Shown here: in pieces, positions 40,725 through 49,738 of the stretch | How the letters are laid out: each line of letters opens with the position of its first letter | Numbering within the stretch: position 1 is the first letter of the stretch | Source of the DNA: JAMXLO01 sp963726125 | GTDB lineage: Bacteria; Pseudomonadota; Alphaproteobacteria; Acetobacterales; Acetobacteraceae | Length of the DNA: 64,000 bases | Assembly: GCA_963726125.1 (NCBI GenBank) | Contig: CAVSBG010000001.1 | Location: 124,001 to 188,000, forward strand | Reading direction: 5' to 3' | Notes under the pieces: generated by a model | Databases searched by the model: none | Told to the model about the DNA's origin: nothing | Seen by the model: only the letters and a program-made list of their open reading frames with translations | Program-made: the position numbers and the translations under genes

Positions 40725-41738
40725 ATGGCCAAAGGCATCGACTGGGAGCGCCGCATCGGCCGTCGCGTCCGCCTGCGGGATCTCCATATCCTGTTCGCTG
40801 TCGTTCAGTCGGGCAGCATGGCCAAGGCGGCCGCGCTGCTCGGCGTTTCACAGCCTGTCGTGTCGCAGGCGATTGCCGACCTGGAAGTAGCGATCGGGGT
40901 GCGCCTTCTCGATCGCAACTCCCGCGGCGTCGAGCCGACGTTGTACGGTCGCATCCTGCTTCGCGCCGGCGAAACGGCGTTCGACGATCTGCGACAAGGG
41001 ATACGAGAGATCGAATCCTTGGCCGATCCCGACGCGGGCGAGGTTCGAATAGGTTGTCCGGAATCGATATCGGGCGGACTCCTTCCGCCCGTGATCGAGA
41101 AACTCTCCCGCCAGTACCCGCGGATGGTCTTTCGCATAACCCAGGTGAATACCCTGAGCACACAATTGGAATTCCCAGAACTTCGCGAGCGAAAGCTTGA
41201 TATCGTGATGGTCCGCCTGGTCAAGCCGATGGGTGAGTTCGAATTCGAGGAGGATCTTAACGTGGAACAGCTGTTCGACGACGAATTGCTTGTCGTCGTA
41301 GGGCGGGAAAGCCAATGGGCTCGTCGCCGCGTGATCGAGCTCGCTGAATTGGCCAACGCCCCCTGGATTCTGCCCCCCGACAGTTGGAACAGCCTGATCC
41401 TGCAAGAAGCGTTTACCGCGATAGGCTGCAAAATGCCGCATATCGGCGTCGAGAGTTTTTCTGTCGCCCTGCGCTATCAATTACTTGCCACCGGACGCTT
41501 CGTATCGGCTCTGCCTGGCTCGATGCTGAACGTCTACACGAAGCCATATCCACTGAGGATTTTGCCGATCGACCTTCCGAGCCGTCCATGGCCAGTCGTC
41601 CTGGTGACCTTAAAGAATCGGACACTCGCTCCTGCCGTGGAGTTATTCGTGCAATGTGCTCGTGCCACCTTAAGCGCGATGCCTTCGCGGCTATCATCGA
41701 GCAACCGCAGCCTCGAAACGCGATACGGCGTCAGATGA
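40725..41738 (+). CDS. LysR-family transcriptional regulator
   Basis: The 337-residue protein has the LysR N-terminal winged helix-turn-helix: RLRDLHILFAVVQSGSMAKA followed by AALLGVSQPVVSQAIADLE and VRLLDRNSRGVEPTLYGR. The two-lobed effector domain follows (about residues 100-310) with GEVRIGCPESISGGLLPPVI. It is divergently arranged with the binding-protein gene at 39395-40585, the classical LysR set-up, with palindromic sites in the 139-base gap. The effector is unknown but may be the ligand of that binding protein. Confidence 0.95.
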   Translation: MAKGIDWERRIGRRVRLRDLHILFAVVQSGSMAKAAALLGVSQPVVSQAIADLEVAIGVRLLDRNSRGVEPTLYGRILLRAGETAFDDLRQGIREIESLADPDAGEVRIGCPESISGGLLPPVIEKLSRQYPRMVFRITQVNTLSTQLEFPELRERKLDIVMVRLVKPMGEFEFEEDLNVEQLFDDELLVVVGRESQWARRRVIELAELANAPWILPPDSWNSLILQEAFTAIGCKMPHIGVESFSVALRYQLLATGRFVSALPGSMLNVYTKPYPLRILPIDLPSRPWPVVLVTLKNRTLAPAVELFVQCARATLSAMPSRLSSSNRSLETRYGVR

Positions 41739-42271
41739 GCCGCTACGTCGGAGCGTGCAGGACATTTGTATACATTGATCGGGGCTAAATAACCTTTTGC
41801 CGACCTTCACCAGATAGGATGGTTGGGATCCATCTGCTTCGGCCATTGCTCGAACAAATCTGCACGACTGATTCCCGCCCGCGGCAGATATAATGAGCAG
41901 CTATCACCTCACTTGGGGGAACGTCTGCATTCAGATGACGGCGAAGCGACCTGGAGTGACCGAACTGGGCGCAGAGCGGACCCAATGCGAACTGCCTTCT
42001 ACGTCCGAAGTCCTCCCGTGGCGGTCGTCGGCGACCTCATTCCCTTAAGCGTTCAGAGACGCGCTCTTAGGACTTAGAACCCGTTTTGTCCGGCCCCACG
42101 GAAGGCCGGACCCTGAATTTCGGCGCGAGCGACCCGCGCCGCCCGCAGAATCTCAATCAGGACCATGCAGACAGTCATAGCTACTAACTCATACCGTCAA
42201 TTACACTATTGCCTCGCTCCCACCCCTCCGTGTATCCTAGCCCTCTTTTTCACCACCACGGATCAGCAACG
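41739..42271. other. Gap of about 530 bases without a recognisable gene
   Basis: Only short frames are present and none has family character. A perfect 8-bp stem, GTCCGGCC (42087-42094) with GGCCGGAC (42103-42110) around an 8-base loop, lies in the second half. It is not followed by a T-run, so a transcription terminator is doubtful. Confidence 0.5.
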
Positions 42272-42934
42272 ATGGACATTACGCCACCACCGCTCCCAAC
42301 CACCGAACCCCAGGCCGACTTCGCCGCCTCCCGCATCTTCGCCCTAATGCTCGACCAACTCACCGCCGCTCTGCCACCCCTCGAAACCGAGACCCAAGCC
42401 GCCAACGCCCTCCGCCACGAAGTCGCCCGCGCCATGGTCATCGCCACGCACCCCGCGGACCCGATCGAGGCAGCCCTGGCGATCAGTGCCGCCGTCGCCT
42501 ACCAGGCCTCGCTCGCCAGCACCGCCCTCGCAGCCTCCCCCGGCCTCACCAGCCTCCAGTCGAGCCGTCACGCCCGGACCGCCATCGCCCAGGACCGCGC
42601 CTTCCGCGCCGCCGTCGCGGCACTCGCTAAACACCGAGGCGCCCCCGCTCAACCCGCCACCCCCAAACGCGCCCACACCTCCTCACACCAACAGCCGGAA
42701 CCCGAGCCGCAGCCTGACGACGACCCCATCCCTCACCTCCCCCAGTTCCAGCCGCGCGACCGCCACGGCAACCCGATCCCGCTGTACCGTTTCCGCGACA
42801 TGACGCCCAAGCAGAGGCGCGCCACCTACGGCGACCCCTACGACACCGCAACCCAGGCCATCGCCATCGAGGAGGAAGACGCCGCCATCGCCGCCCAGGC
42901 AGCCGAGGACGCGGCCACCAACCCCACCACCTGA
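42272..42934 (+). CDS. Ala/Pro-rich protein of unknown function
   Basis: The 220-residue product has an Ala-rich helical N-terminal half (IFALMLDQLTAALPPLETET and EAALAISAAVAYQASLASTA), a charged linker (PEPEPQPDDDPIPHLPQFQ) and a motif DRHGNPIPLYRFRDMTPKQR near residue 170, ending in an acidic Ala-rich tail. No signal peptide or membrane segment is seen. The start at 42272 (MDITPPPLP) is the plausible one; an upstream in-frame ATG at 42209 adds a His/Ser-rich stretch. No family is recognised. Strong third-position C bias supports a real gene. Confidence 0.62.
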   Translation: MDITPPPLPTTEPQADFAASRIFALMLDQLTAALPPLETETQAANALRHEVARAMVIATHPADPIEAALAISAAVAYQASLASTALAASPGLTSLQSSRHARTAIAQDRAFRAAVAALAKHRGAPAQPATPKRAHTSSHQQPEPEPQPDDDPIPHLPQFQPRDRHGNPIPLYRFRDMTPKQRRATYGDPYDTATQAIAIEEEDAAIAAQAAEDAATNPTT

Positions 42935-43118
42935 TCTCACAACCAGCACCAAAATCCCACTAACCAACATGGCGAGACAAAACCGGGACACCAAATCGTA
43001 TCGATTTCCGGAAAGTATCACCACCAGACCACTCATCCCGCCAATCGACACTGCGAGACAATGCCGAGCAACGCTGCCCGACGCCTCCTTTCGACCGGCA
43101 GAACCCAATCGAGCCGGA

Positions 43119-43352
43119 CTATCGGGACAAGCGATCCGCAGATTTGATCGCAGCAGCACTCCCGTTGATATCGTCCGGTCTCAGCACGCCAGAAAGCATC
43201 AACGCCCGCACGACGATCATCTCGGCATGCAGTCCGGCCGCCTTCAGTAGTACGCGTGGAACTTTGTAATCCGCATGTTTCGTCGTCGCCCCCAACCACG
43301 CCAGGACGTCCTCGTTGGCTGCAACACCCTGCCGCAGCGCGAACGGCAGCAT
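43119..43352 (-). CDS. Possible small protein or gene fragment, unknown
   Basis: The 77-codon minus-strand frame reads MLPFALRQGVAANEDVLAWL then VLLKAAGLHAEMIVVRALML and ends with SAAAIKSADRLSR. The regular hydrophobic spacing looks protein-like and may be the C-terminal piece of a longer lost gene. No family is recognised and no ribosome site is clear. The rest of the roughly 1-kb region 42935-43968 contains no other gene-like frame apart from the hairpin at 43544-43661. Confidence 0.35.
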   Translation of the reverse strand: MLPFALRQGVAANEDVLAWLGATTKHADYKVPRVLLKAAGLHAEMIVVRALMLSGVLRPDDINGSAAAIKSADRLSR

Positions 43353-43543
43353 CTTTCGGGTCGTCCATTGGCAAGCAAGAGTGGCAGGACGTCATGGCCA
43401 GGCAATCACCGCTGTTCGTCATCAGTCAGTCGATCGGTCTCATCGTCCGGGTGAGGACAATCGCTTGAATCGCCCCGGCGTGCGATTTGACCGGTCCTTG
43501 CGTCGCGGCGACCGTGGAGGTGGGACGTCCGCAAGGTTTTCAG

Positions 43544-43661
43544 CACGGAGGAAGCAGGGAGGACGTCGAGGGCCACGGAGCAAGGATTTCAAAGCGCTTC
43601 GCGCGAAGCGCAATTTCCATTCTACTCCGTGGCCCTCGACGTCCTCCCTGCTTCCTCCGTG
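43544..43661. repeat. Perfect 37-bp inverted repeat (hairpin family 3)
   Basis: The left arm 43544-43580 (CACGGAGGAAGCAGGGAGGA and on) and right arm 43625-43661 are exact reverse complements. The 44-base loop itself holds a smaller palindrome, GCGCTTCGCGCGAAGCGC. A partial relative, GGAGGAAGCAGGGAGG, occurs at about 60202-60217. No gene overlaps it. Confidence 0.88.
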
Positions 43662-43968
43662 TTAAAATTCTTCCTGCTTGCGGACGGCACATGTTTCCCC
43701 CGTTGTCTGAAGCAACGGCGGATTTAAGCGATTGCCCTGTCGTCAGCTTCTGCCTTCTCCACGATAGCCGCCACGACGATCACCACGGTCGTTTAAGCCC
43801 AGATTCCCCGGCCGGGGTGCGACCGGCCCGCACGACCAGGATGGGCTGTCGGCCAATTCTGTTGTTGCAGAACGCGGTTATCACAGCCTACGCTATCCTC
43901 AGAATTGGCGTATACACTGCTCATCGGGAGAACCCCGGTGCGAGCTGATGGGTGTGGGAGAGGTATTC

Positions 43969-44679
43969 ATGACCATCACCGTTAACGATACTGCGAAAGC
44001 AAGTAAGGCCATATATAAGAACAATGATTTTGAAGGCTTTACACTCATGGGCGGTTTTTTTGACCCAAAAAATACGAACAGATTTGGCTGGGACAAGGAG
44101 GGGGATGCAGGCGGGGCTTCCGCCGGCATCTACAAGTACAACGGCAATTCGGGCATGTATATTCTCAGCTTCCGGGGTAGCTCGAACAGTCCGTTTACCA
44201 AGGGAGACGGACGAAAAGACTGGACAGTTGACGATGCGACCCTGGCTGCTGGATTTACGCCTGAAAGAGCCAGCGATTGTGTGAAATATGCAAACTCCGT
44301 TAGCGCGCAATATCCGGATAGCTTCATTCTCGTAACCGGACATTCTCTGGGCGGCTACCTTGCTCAGGTAGTTGGCGTGTTGTGCGATATGCCGTTCATT
44401 ACCTGGAATGCCCCTCCAGCCCTATCGACCTGGACAGGGAATTTGGCAGACGGGACAAAGGCCTCCAGGTTCAGGAAAGGCCTTAACTTCAGGATCAATT
44501 GGGATCCCGTCAGCAAATTGACGGCCGGCAAGCATGTCGGGCCGGTGAAAACGCTGCCGCACGTGGGCGTTAACATTCTTAACGCACACACAAATAGCGC
44601 CATTGAAAAGTCGATAGCGCAGTCGCCACTGAAAAATCTTCCGGCCATGGGTTGCATAACCGTGGCAAATCGCAATTAA
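43969..44679 (+). CDS. Lipase-like alpha/beta hydrolase (class 3 lipase type)
   Basis: The 236-residue protein has the nucleophile elbow ILVTGHSLGGYLAQVVGVL (Ser in GHSLGG) and an upstream strand GMYILSFRGSSNS that matches the class 3 lipase core with its oxyanion region. The presumed Asp and His follow in NWDPVSKLTAGKHVGPVKT and LPHVGVNIL. No signal peptide is visible, so it may be cytoplasmic or exported by a type VI or other route. Composition is AT-richer than most neighbours. ATG 43969 has GAGAGG eight bases upstream and is preferred over 43948. Substrate is unknown. Confidence 0.8.
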   Translation: MTITVNDTAKASKAIYKNNDFEGFTLMGGFFDPKNTNRFGWDKEGDAGGASAGIYKYNGNSGMYILSFRGSSNSPFTKGDGRKDWTVDDATLAAGFTPERASDCVKYANSVSAQYPDSFILVTGHSLGGYLAQVVGVLCDMPFITWNAPPALSTWTGNLADGTKASRFRKGLNFRINWDPVSKLTAGKHVGPVKTLPHVGVNILNAHTNSAIEKSIAQSPLKNLPAMGCITVANRN

Positions 44680-44705
44680 CACCAAAGCCCCCTGACCGCG
44701 ACTCA

Positions 44706-44745
44706 TGCTGTCCCCCGCCCTCCCCGCAACACGGGGGAGGGAGTA
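44706..44745. repeat. Degenerate half copy of the GC-rich hairpin family
   Basis: The bases CTGTCCCCCGCCCTCCCCGC followed by AACACGGGGGAGGGAGTATG form a short stem and resemble half of the element at 10039. It lies in the gap between the lipase-like gene and the esterase gene. Confidence 0.5.
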
Positions 44746-44835
44746 TGTCGTGACGGTTGACCGGCGTGCCCGTCTGCGCGGGAATAGCGATGGTGGCAGC
44801 GCAATTGCGCCAGTTTCGGTGAACGGCAGGAGCGA

Positions 44836-45789
44836 ATGATGAGCGACAGGTCGCGTTGGGACCCGGAGATGTTGGCCTACCAGCAGCAGGGGGAAGCGAT
44901 CGCCGCCAAATTCCCGCCGGTAAAGCTGGAGCTGCCGTTGGAGCCGCATCGCCAGGTGAACGACGCGATCACCCTGGCGCGCGGCACACGCGGTCCAGAG
45001 ATGGCGGAAACGACCGAATATTGGGTGTCGGCACGCGGCCGGCGCATTTACTGCCGGGTGCATCGGCCGCGCACCGATCGGCCGTTGCCCGTGCTGGTGT
45101 ATTTCCACGGCGGCGGTTGGGTGTGGGGCTCGGTCGACACGCATGACTGCGCCGCGCGCTCGCTTGCCGCGGGCGGCGATGTTGTCACCGTCAGCGTCGA
45201 TTACGCACTGTCGCCGGAGGCGAAGTTCCCCCAGGCGCTGGAGGAATGCGCCGCCGTGGTGCGCCACGTCGCGAGCGAAGGTGCGGCGTGGGGGCTCGAT
45301 CCGTCATGCATCCTGCTGGGCGGCGATTCAGCCGGCGGCAACCTGGCGCTGGCGACGGCGCTGCTGCTGCGCGACACCGGCGGACCAAAGCTGGCGGGCA
45401 TCGTCACGGCGTACCCGGTGAGCGACAGCAGGCTCGACACGCCGAGCTATCAGGAGTTCGCGACAGGTCACGTGCTGACGCCCGAGAAGATGGCCTTCTA
45501 CTGGAACTCATACGTGCCGCACGAAGCAGATCGCAGCCACCCGCTGGCGGCGCCGTTGCGCGCCGACTTGACGGGCCTGCCGCCGGTGCTGATCGTGCTG
45601 GCGGAGCTCGACGTGCTGCGCTCGGAAGGCGAGGCGCTGGCGACCAAGCTCCGGGAAGCGGCGGTGCCGGTGGAATGCGAGACGTATGCTGGTGTGCTGC
45701 ACGGGTTCTTCCGAGCCACCGACGGCGTGCAGAAGGCGCGCGACGCCGTGGCGCGGGCTGGCGCATGGATCAGACGCATCGCGCATTAG
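44836..45789 (+). CDS. Alpha/beta hydrolase of the hormone-sensitive-lipase family
   Basis: The 317-residue esterase has the HSL oxyanion motif VYFHGGGWVWGSVD, the nucleophile elbow LLGGDSAGGNLALAT, the acid in VLAELDVLRSEGEAL and the His in GVLHGFFRATDG. The family hydrolyses short-chain esters or carboxylic-acid conjugates in the cytoplasm. AGGAG lies just before ATG 44836, with a second ATG directly after it. Its 3' end is 44 bases from the convergent livM gene, so it may be independent of the ABC operon. Confidence 0.95.
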   Translation: MMSDRSRWDPEMLAYQQQGEAIAAKFPPVKLELPLEPHRQVNDAITLARGTRGPEMAETTEYWVSARGRRIYCRVHRPRTDRPLPVLVYFHGGGWVWGSVDTHDCAARSLAAGGDVVTVSVDYALSPEAKFPQALEECAAVVRHVASEGAAWGLDPSCILLGGDSAGGNLALATALLLRDTGGPKLAGIVTAYPVSDSRLDTPSYQEFATGHVLTPEKMAFYWNSYVPHEADRSHPLAAPLRADLTGLPPVLIVLAELDVLRSEGEALATKLREAAVPVECETYAGVLHGFFRATDGVQKARDAVARAGAWIRRIAH

Positions 45790-45833
45790 CCCGGCACTTG
45801 CCGTCCGGTGCTGTTGGGCGTCGATTGTGGCCG

Positions 45834-46766
45834 TTACAGCGCCAGGCGCAGCTTGCCGCCGATCTCGCCGATCACGCCGCGGCGGAAGGCCAGCACGCAG
45901 ATGACGAAGATCGCGCCTTGCGTCACCGTCACCCACTGCCCAAATTGTGCCAGGTAGTTCTCCATTGTGGTGACCAGCACGGCGCCCATCACCGGGCCGA
46001 ACACCGTGCCAAGGCCACCCAGAAGCGTGGTCAGCACCACCTCACCCGATGTGTTGTACTGCACGTCGGTCAGCGTGGCGATGCCGAACACCAGCGCCTT
46101 GGTGCCGCCGGCGACGCCCGCCAGCATGCACGACAGGACGAACGCGATCAGCTTGTAGTCGTCGGTGCGATAGCCGAGCGACGTGGCGCGTGGCTCGTTT
46201 TCGCGGATGGCCTTGAGGACCTGGCCGAATGGCGAGTGGATGATGCGATGGATCAGCAGGAATCCGGCGAGGAACACCACCGCCACCAGCCAGTACATCG
46301 TCATGTCGTTCTGTAGCGAGATCACGCCGAACAGGAAGCCACGCGGAACCTGCTGGATGCCGTCCTCGCCGCCGGTGAACGGTGCCTCGACGCAGAAGAA
46401 ATACACCATCTGCGCGAGCGCCAGGGTGATCATCGCGAAGTAGATGCCGGAACGGCGGATCGCCAGGTAGCCAAGCGCGAGGCCCAGCACGGCGCCCGTC
46501 AAACCGCCAAGGATGATCGCGATCGACGCATCGACATGCCAGAATTTCATGGTCCAGGCGGAGATGTAGGCGCCCATCCCAAAGAACGCAGCGTGGCCGA
46601 ACGACAGCAGGCCGACGTAGCCGATCATCAGGTTGAACGCGCAGGCGAACAGCGCGATGCACAGCACGCGCATCAGGAACACGGGATACAGCACGTAGGG
46701 ACAGATCACGATCAGCGCGACCATGACGATGAAGGCGATCTGCTGCGAGCGGGAAAAACCGAACAT
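45834..46766 (-). CDS. livM: Branched-chain amino-acid ABC transporter permease LivM type
   Basis: The 310-residue permease has about ten membrane segments, with the family motif NLMIGYVGLLSFGHAAFFGM and, near the coupling region, IIHSPFGQVLKAIRENEPRA plus LSCMLAGVAGG. It pairs with LivH to form the channel. The ATG at 46766 overlaps the livH stop (ATGA); a longer open frame upstream is livH in another frame. It is the last gene of the leftward five-gene operon, which lies between an HSL esterase and a CitE-like gene, suggesting import of an amino acid or a related acid. Confidence 0.95.
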   Translation of the reverse strand: MFGFSRSQQIAFIVMVALIVICPYVLYPVFLMRVLCIALFACAFNLMIGYVGLLSFGHAAFFGMGAYISAWTMKFWHVDASIAIILGGLTGAVLGLALGYLAIRRSGIYFAMITLALAQMVYFFCVEAPFTGGEDGIQQVPRGFLFGVISLQNDMTMYWLVAVVFLAGFLLIHRIIHSPFGQVLKAIRENEPRATSLGYRTDDYKLIAFVLSCMLAGVAGGTKALVFGIATLTDVQYNTSGEVVLTTLLGGLGTVFGPVMGAVLVTTMENYLAQFGQWVTVTQGAIFVICVLAFRRGVIGEIGGKLRLAL

Positions 46767-47653
46767 CAGGCGCGCCTTCCGAACAAGCCGTGCGGCAGCG
46801 TCAGCAGCACGATCACCATGACCAGGAAGACCACGGTGGCTGACGCCTGCGGCCAGAACACCTTGGTGAGGCCCTCGATAACGCCGAGGCCGAAGCCGGT
46901 GACGATGGAGCCCATGATCGAGCCCATGCCGCCAATCACCACCACGGCGAACACGGTGTTGATGAAGTTGTCGCCCATGTTGGGGTTCACCGAGTAGATC
47001 GGTGCCGCCAGCACGCCAGCGAACGCAGCGAGCGCGACACCGCCGCCATAGGTCAGTGTGATCAGCCGCGGCACGTCCACGCCGAACGCCTGCACCAGCG
47101 GCGCGTTCTCCGTCGCGGCGCGCAGGGTGGCGCCGAGCGGTGTCTTCTCGATGATCGCCCAGGTCGCGATGCACACCACCAGCGCGGCGATGACGACCCA
47201 GCCGCGGTAGATCGGCAGGAACATGAAGCCAAGGTTGGTGGCGCCCTGGAGAACCTCCGGGATTTGGTAGGGCAGGCCGGAGCTGCCGTAGTAGTTGCGG
47301 AACAGGCCCTCGATGACGAGTGAGAGCCCGAAGGTCAGCAACAGCCCGTAGAGGTGGTCGAGTTGGTAGAGCCGGCTGATGACGGTTCGTTCCAGGACGA
47401 CACCGAACGCACCGATGATTATGGGGGCCAGGATCAGTGCCGGGAAGTAACCGATGCCGGCGTATTGCAGCAGCATCCAGGAGGCGAACGCACCCATCAT
47501 GAACAGGGCGCCGTGCGCGAAGTTGATGATGTTCAGCATGCCGAAGATGATCGCCAGGCCCATCGACAGCATGGCGTAGAACGCACCGTTGATCAGACCC
47601 AGCAGAAGCTGGCCGAACAGCAGTGGGCCGGGGATGCCGAAGATCATCATCAT
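46766..47653 (-). CDS. livH: Branched-chain amino-acid ABC transporter permease LivH type
   Basis: The 295-residue permease has the LivH motif LLLGLINGAFYAMLSMGLAI near the N-terminus, then NIINFAHGALFMMGAF and the EAA-like region IIEKTPLGATLRAATENAPL. Eight or more membrane helices are predicted. Three consecutive Met codons (47653, 47650, 47647) could start the protein. It lies after the binding-protein gene with a half GC-rich hairpin in the 81-base gap, and its TGA overlaps the livM ATG. Confidence 0.95.
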   Translation of the reverse strand: MMMIFGIPGPLLFGQLLLGLINGAFYAMLSMGLAIIFGMLNIINFAHGALFMMGAFASWMLLQYAGIGYFPALILAPIIIGAFGVVLERTVISRLYQLDHLYGLLLTFGLSLVIEGLFRNYYGSSGLPYQIPEVLQGATNLGFMFLPIYRGWVVIAALVVCIATWAIIEKTPLGATLRAATENAPLVQAFGVDVPRLITLTYGGGVALAAFAGVLAAPIYSVNPNMGDNFINTVFAVVVIGGMGSIMGSIVTGFGLGVIEGLTKVFWPQASATVVFLVMVIVLLTLPHGLFGRRA

Positions 47654-47674
47654 GGTGTTGCGCGGGCTGGTTCG

Positions 47675-47715
47675 GCCCCCTCCCCCTGGCCCCCTCCCGC
47701 AAGGGGAGGGGGAGA
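47675..47715. repeat. Half copy of the GC-rich hairpin family
   Basis: The run beginning GGCCCCCTCCCCCTGGCCCC and ending TCCCGCAAGGGGAGGGGGAG equals the right arm of the element at 10092-10127. It lies between the binding-protein gene and livH inside the operon and may influence the relative yield of the two cistrons. Confidence 0.7.
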
Positions 47716-47734
47716 TAGTGACGCTGGCTTCACG

Positions 47735-48964
47735 TCATGCCTTGACGAGCGGGCAATTTCCCTCGGCCAGCGGGCGGTAGGCCTGGTCGCCCGGCGTGGA
47801 GGCGATCAGCTTGAAGTAGTCCCACGGTCCCTTGCTCTCGGACGGGGTCTTCACTTCGAACAGGAACGACGGTGTCAGGTTACGGCCGTCCTCGCGGATG
47901 GTCGTCTTGCCGAAGCAGTCATCCTCGACCGGCATCGCCTTCATGCGTGCCACCGTGGCCGCACCATCCTTTTTCGCCTCGGCCGCGCCCATCTCGGCCA
48001 CCGTCTTCAGGTAATGCAGCGTCGCCGAGTAGCAGCCGGCGTGCACCATGTTCGGCCAGTTGTTCGGTGTCTTCGACTTCACCCGATTGGTGAAGGCGCG
48101 GGTGCGGTCATTCAGGTCCCAGTAGAAGCTCTCGGTCAGGTTCAGTCCCTGCGCGACCGGAAGGCTAAGCGCATGCACATCGGTGACGAACATCAGCAGC
48201 GCGGCGACCTTCATGGTCTGGTTGATGCCGAATTCGCGCGCCTGCTTGATCGAGTTCACCGTATCTCCGCCGGCGTTGCACAGGCCCAGCACCTTCGCCT
48301 TGCTGGACTGCGCCTGCACCAGGAACGAGGAGAAGTCGGTGGTGCCGGGGAACGGATAAGGCGAGGAACCCATCACCTTGCCACCGGACGCCTGCACCAG
48401 CGCCGTGGTGTCGGCCTGGAGTTGCTTGCCGAATGCGTAGTCGGCGGTCAGGAAGTACCAGGAATCACCGCCCGCCTTCACCATCGCGCCGCCGGTCGAG
48501 CGGGCGAGCATGTAGGTGTCGTAGGTCCAGTGAATGAAGTTGGGCGAGCATGCCTTGCCGGTCAGATCCGACGATGCCGCGCCTGAGTTCAGATACACCT
48601 TGTTCTTTTCACGCACGACCGACTGCACGGCCAGCGCCACCGAAGATGTCGGCACGTCGAGCAGCATGTCCACGCCGTCACGATCGAACCACTGCCGGGC
48701 GATGGAGACAGCGAGGTCCGGCTTGTTCTGGTGATCCGCGTTGATCACCTCGACGTTCAGGCCCTTGCCGGACACGCCGAAGTCTTCCAGCGCCTGCTTG
48801 GTGCAGACAATCGAGGTGGGGCCGCCGGTGTTCATGTACGGCCCCGACATATCGTTCAGGACGCCGATCTTGATGGTGGGGGCGCCTTGCGAGCGGGCGC
48901 GCGCCAGCGGCACGGCACTGGCGGCTGCGGCGGTGGCGAGCAGGGTGCGGCGGGAAATAGTCAT
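47735..48964 (-). CDS. ABC transporter substrate-binding protein (LivJ-like), Tat-type signal
   Basis: The 409-residue periplasmic protein has the signal MTISRRTLLATAAAASAVPL, with a twin-arginine SRRTLL motif, cleavage near ARSQG. The mature type I binding fold follows: TIKIGVLNDMSGPYMNTGGP, MLLDVPTSSVALAVQSVVRE and YFLTADYAFGKQLQADT. It belongs to the subgroup often found with aromatic or aliphatic acid uptake operons. ATG 48964 has GGAAGGACC upstream and is preferred over 49021. It sits between livF and livH in the operon. Confidence 0.94.
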   Translation of the reverse strand: MTISRRTLLATAAAASAVPLARARSQGAPTIKIGVLNDMSGPYMNTGGPTSIVCTKQALEDFGVSGKGLNVEVINADHQNKPDLAVSIARQWFDRDGVDMLLDVPTSSVALAVQSVVREKNKVYLNSGAASSDLTGKACSPNFIHWTYDTYMLARSTGGAMVKAGGDSWYFLTADYAFGKQLQADTTALVQASGGKVMGSSPYPFPGTTDFSSFLVQAQSSKAKVLGLCNAGGDTVNSIKQAREFGINQTMKVAALLMFVTDVHALSLPVAQGLNLTESFYWDLNDRTRAFTNRVKSKTPNNWPNMVHAGCYSATLHYLKTVAEMGAAEAKKDGAATVARMKAMPVEDDCFGKTTIREDGRNLTPSFLFEVKTPSESKGPWDYFKLIASTPGDQAYRPLAEGNCPLVKA

Positions 48965-49042
48965 TCGTTCTGGTCCTTCCAGGTCTGAGTGTCGATCAAC
49001 AGCTTCCTGGCTCCTCTCCAAGACGGGAGGTCGTGCTTCGCA

Positions 49043-49738
49043 TCATACCCCCAAATACTCGTGCAGCTTGTCCATGCTGGCTTCCAGCAGGTGGTTCGGG
49101 ATCATGTCGATCACCTGGCCGTGCTCCATCACGTAGTGCCGATCGGCCACCGTTTGGGCGAAACGGAAGTTCTGCTCGACCAGCAGGACCGTGAAGCCGC
49201 GTTGCTTGATCTCACGGACGGTGCGGCCGATCTGCTGCACGATCACCGGTGCGAGGCCTTCGGTCGGTTCGTCCAGCAGCAGCAGCTTCGCCCCGGTGCG
49301 CAGGATGCGTCCGATCGCCAGCATCTGCTGCTCACCGCCGGAAAGCCGCGTGCCATGCGCCGTGTGCGCACGTTCCCTCAGGTTGGGGAACAACGTGTAG
49401 ATCTCGTCGATCCCAAGGCCGCCGGGCGCCACCACGGGCGGCAACATCAGGTTCTCGGTTACGCTGAGCGAGCCGAAGATGCCGCGCTCTTCCGGGCAGA
49501 ACGCTATGCCGGCGCGTGCGACGTGGTTGGGCATGGCGTTGATCAGTTCGCGGCCGCGGAACTGGATGCTGCCCTCGCGGCGCGGCACCAGGCCCATGAT
49601 CGACTTCAGCGTCGTGGTCTTGCCGGCACCATTACGGCCAAGTAATGTGACCACCTCGCCTTCGCGGACCTCGAAGTCGACGCCGTGCAGGATGTGGCTT
49701 TCGCCATACCAGGCGTTCAGGCCCTTCACCTCAAGCAT
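49043..49738 (-). CDS. livF: Branched-chain amino-acid ABC transporter ATPase LivF type
   Basis: The 231-residue ATPase has Walker A VTLLGRNGAGKTTTLKSI, the signature THGTRLSGGEQQMLAIGRIL and Walker B LLLLDEPTEGLAPVIVQQIG. The short LivF type ends LLEASMDKLHEYLGV. It energises transport together with LivG. Its ATG overlaps the livG stop by eight bases, and the binding-protein gene follows after about 80 bases. Confidence 0.96.
   Translation of the reverse strand: MLEVKGLNAWYGESHILHGVDFEVREGEVVTLLGRNGAGKTTTLKSIMGLVPRREGSIQFRGRELINAMPNHVARAGIAFCPEERGIFGSLSVTENLMLPPVVAPGGLGIDEIYTLFPNLRERAHTAHGTRLSGGEQQMLAIGRILRTGAKLLLLDEPTEGLAPVIVQQIGRTVREIKQRGFTVLLVEQNFRFAQTVADRHYVMEHGQVIDMIPNHLLEASMDKLHEYLGV

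Noticed and set aside
42087..42110. Perfect 8-bp stem as terminator for the LysR gene
   Set aside because: It lies about 350 bases after the stop and lacks a T-tract.
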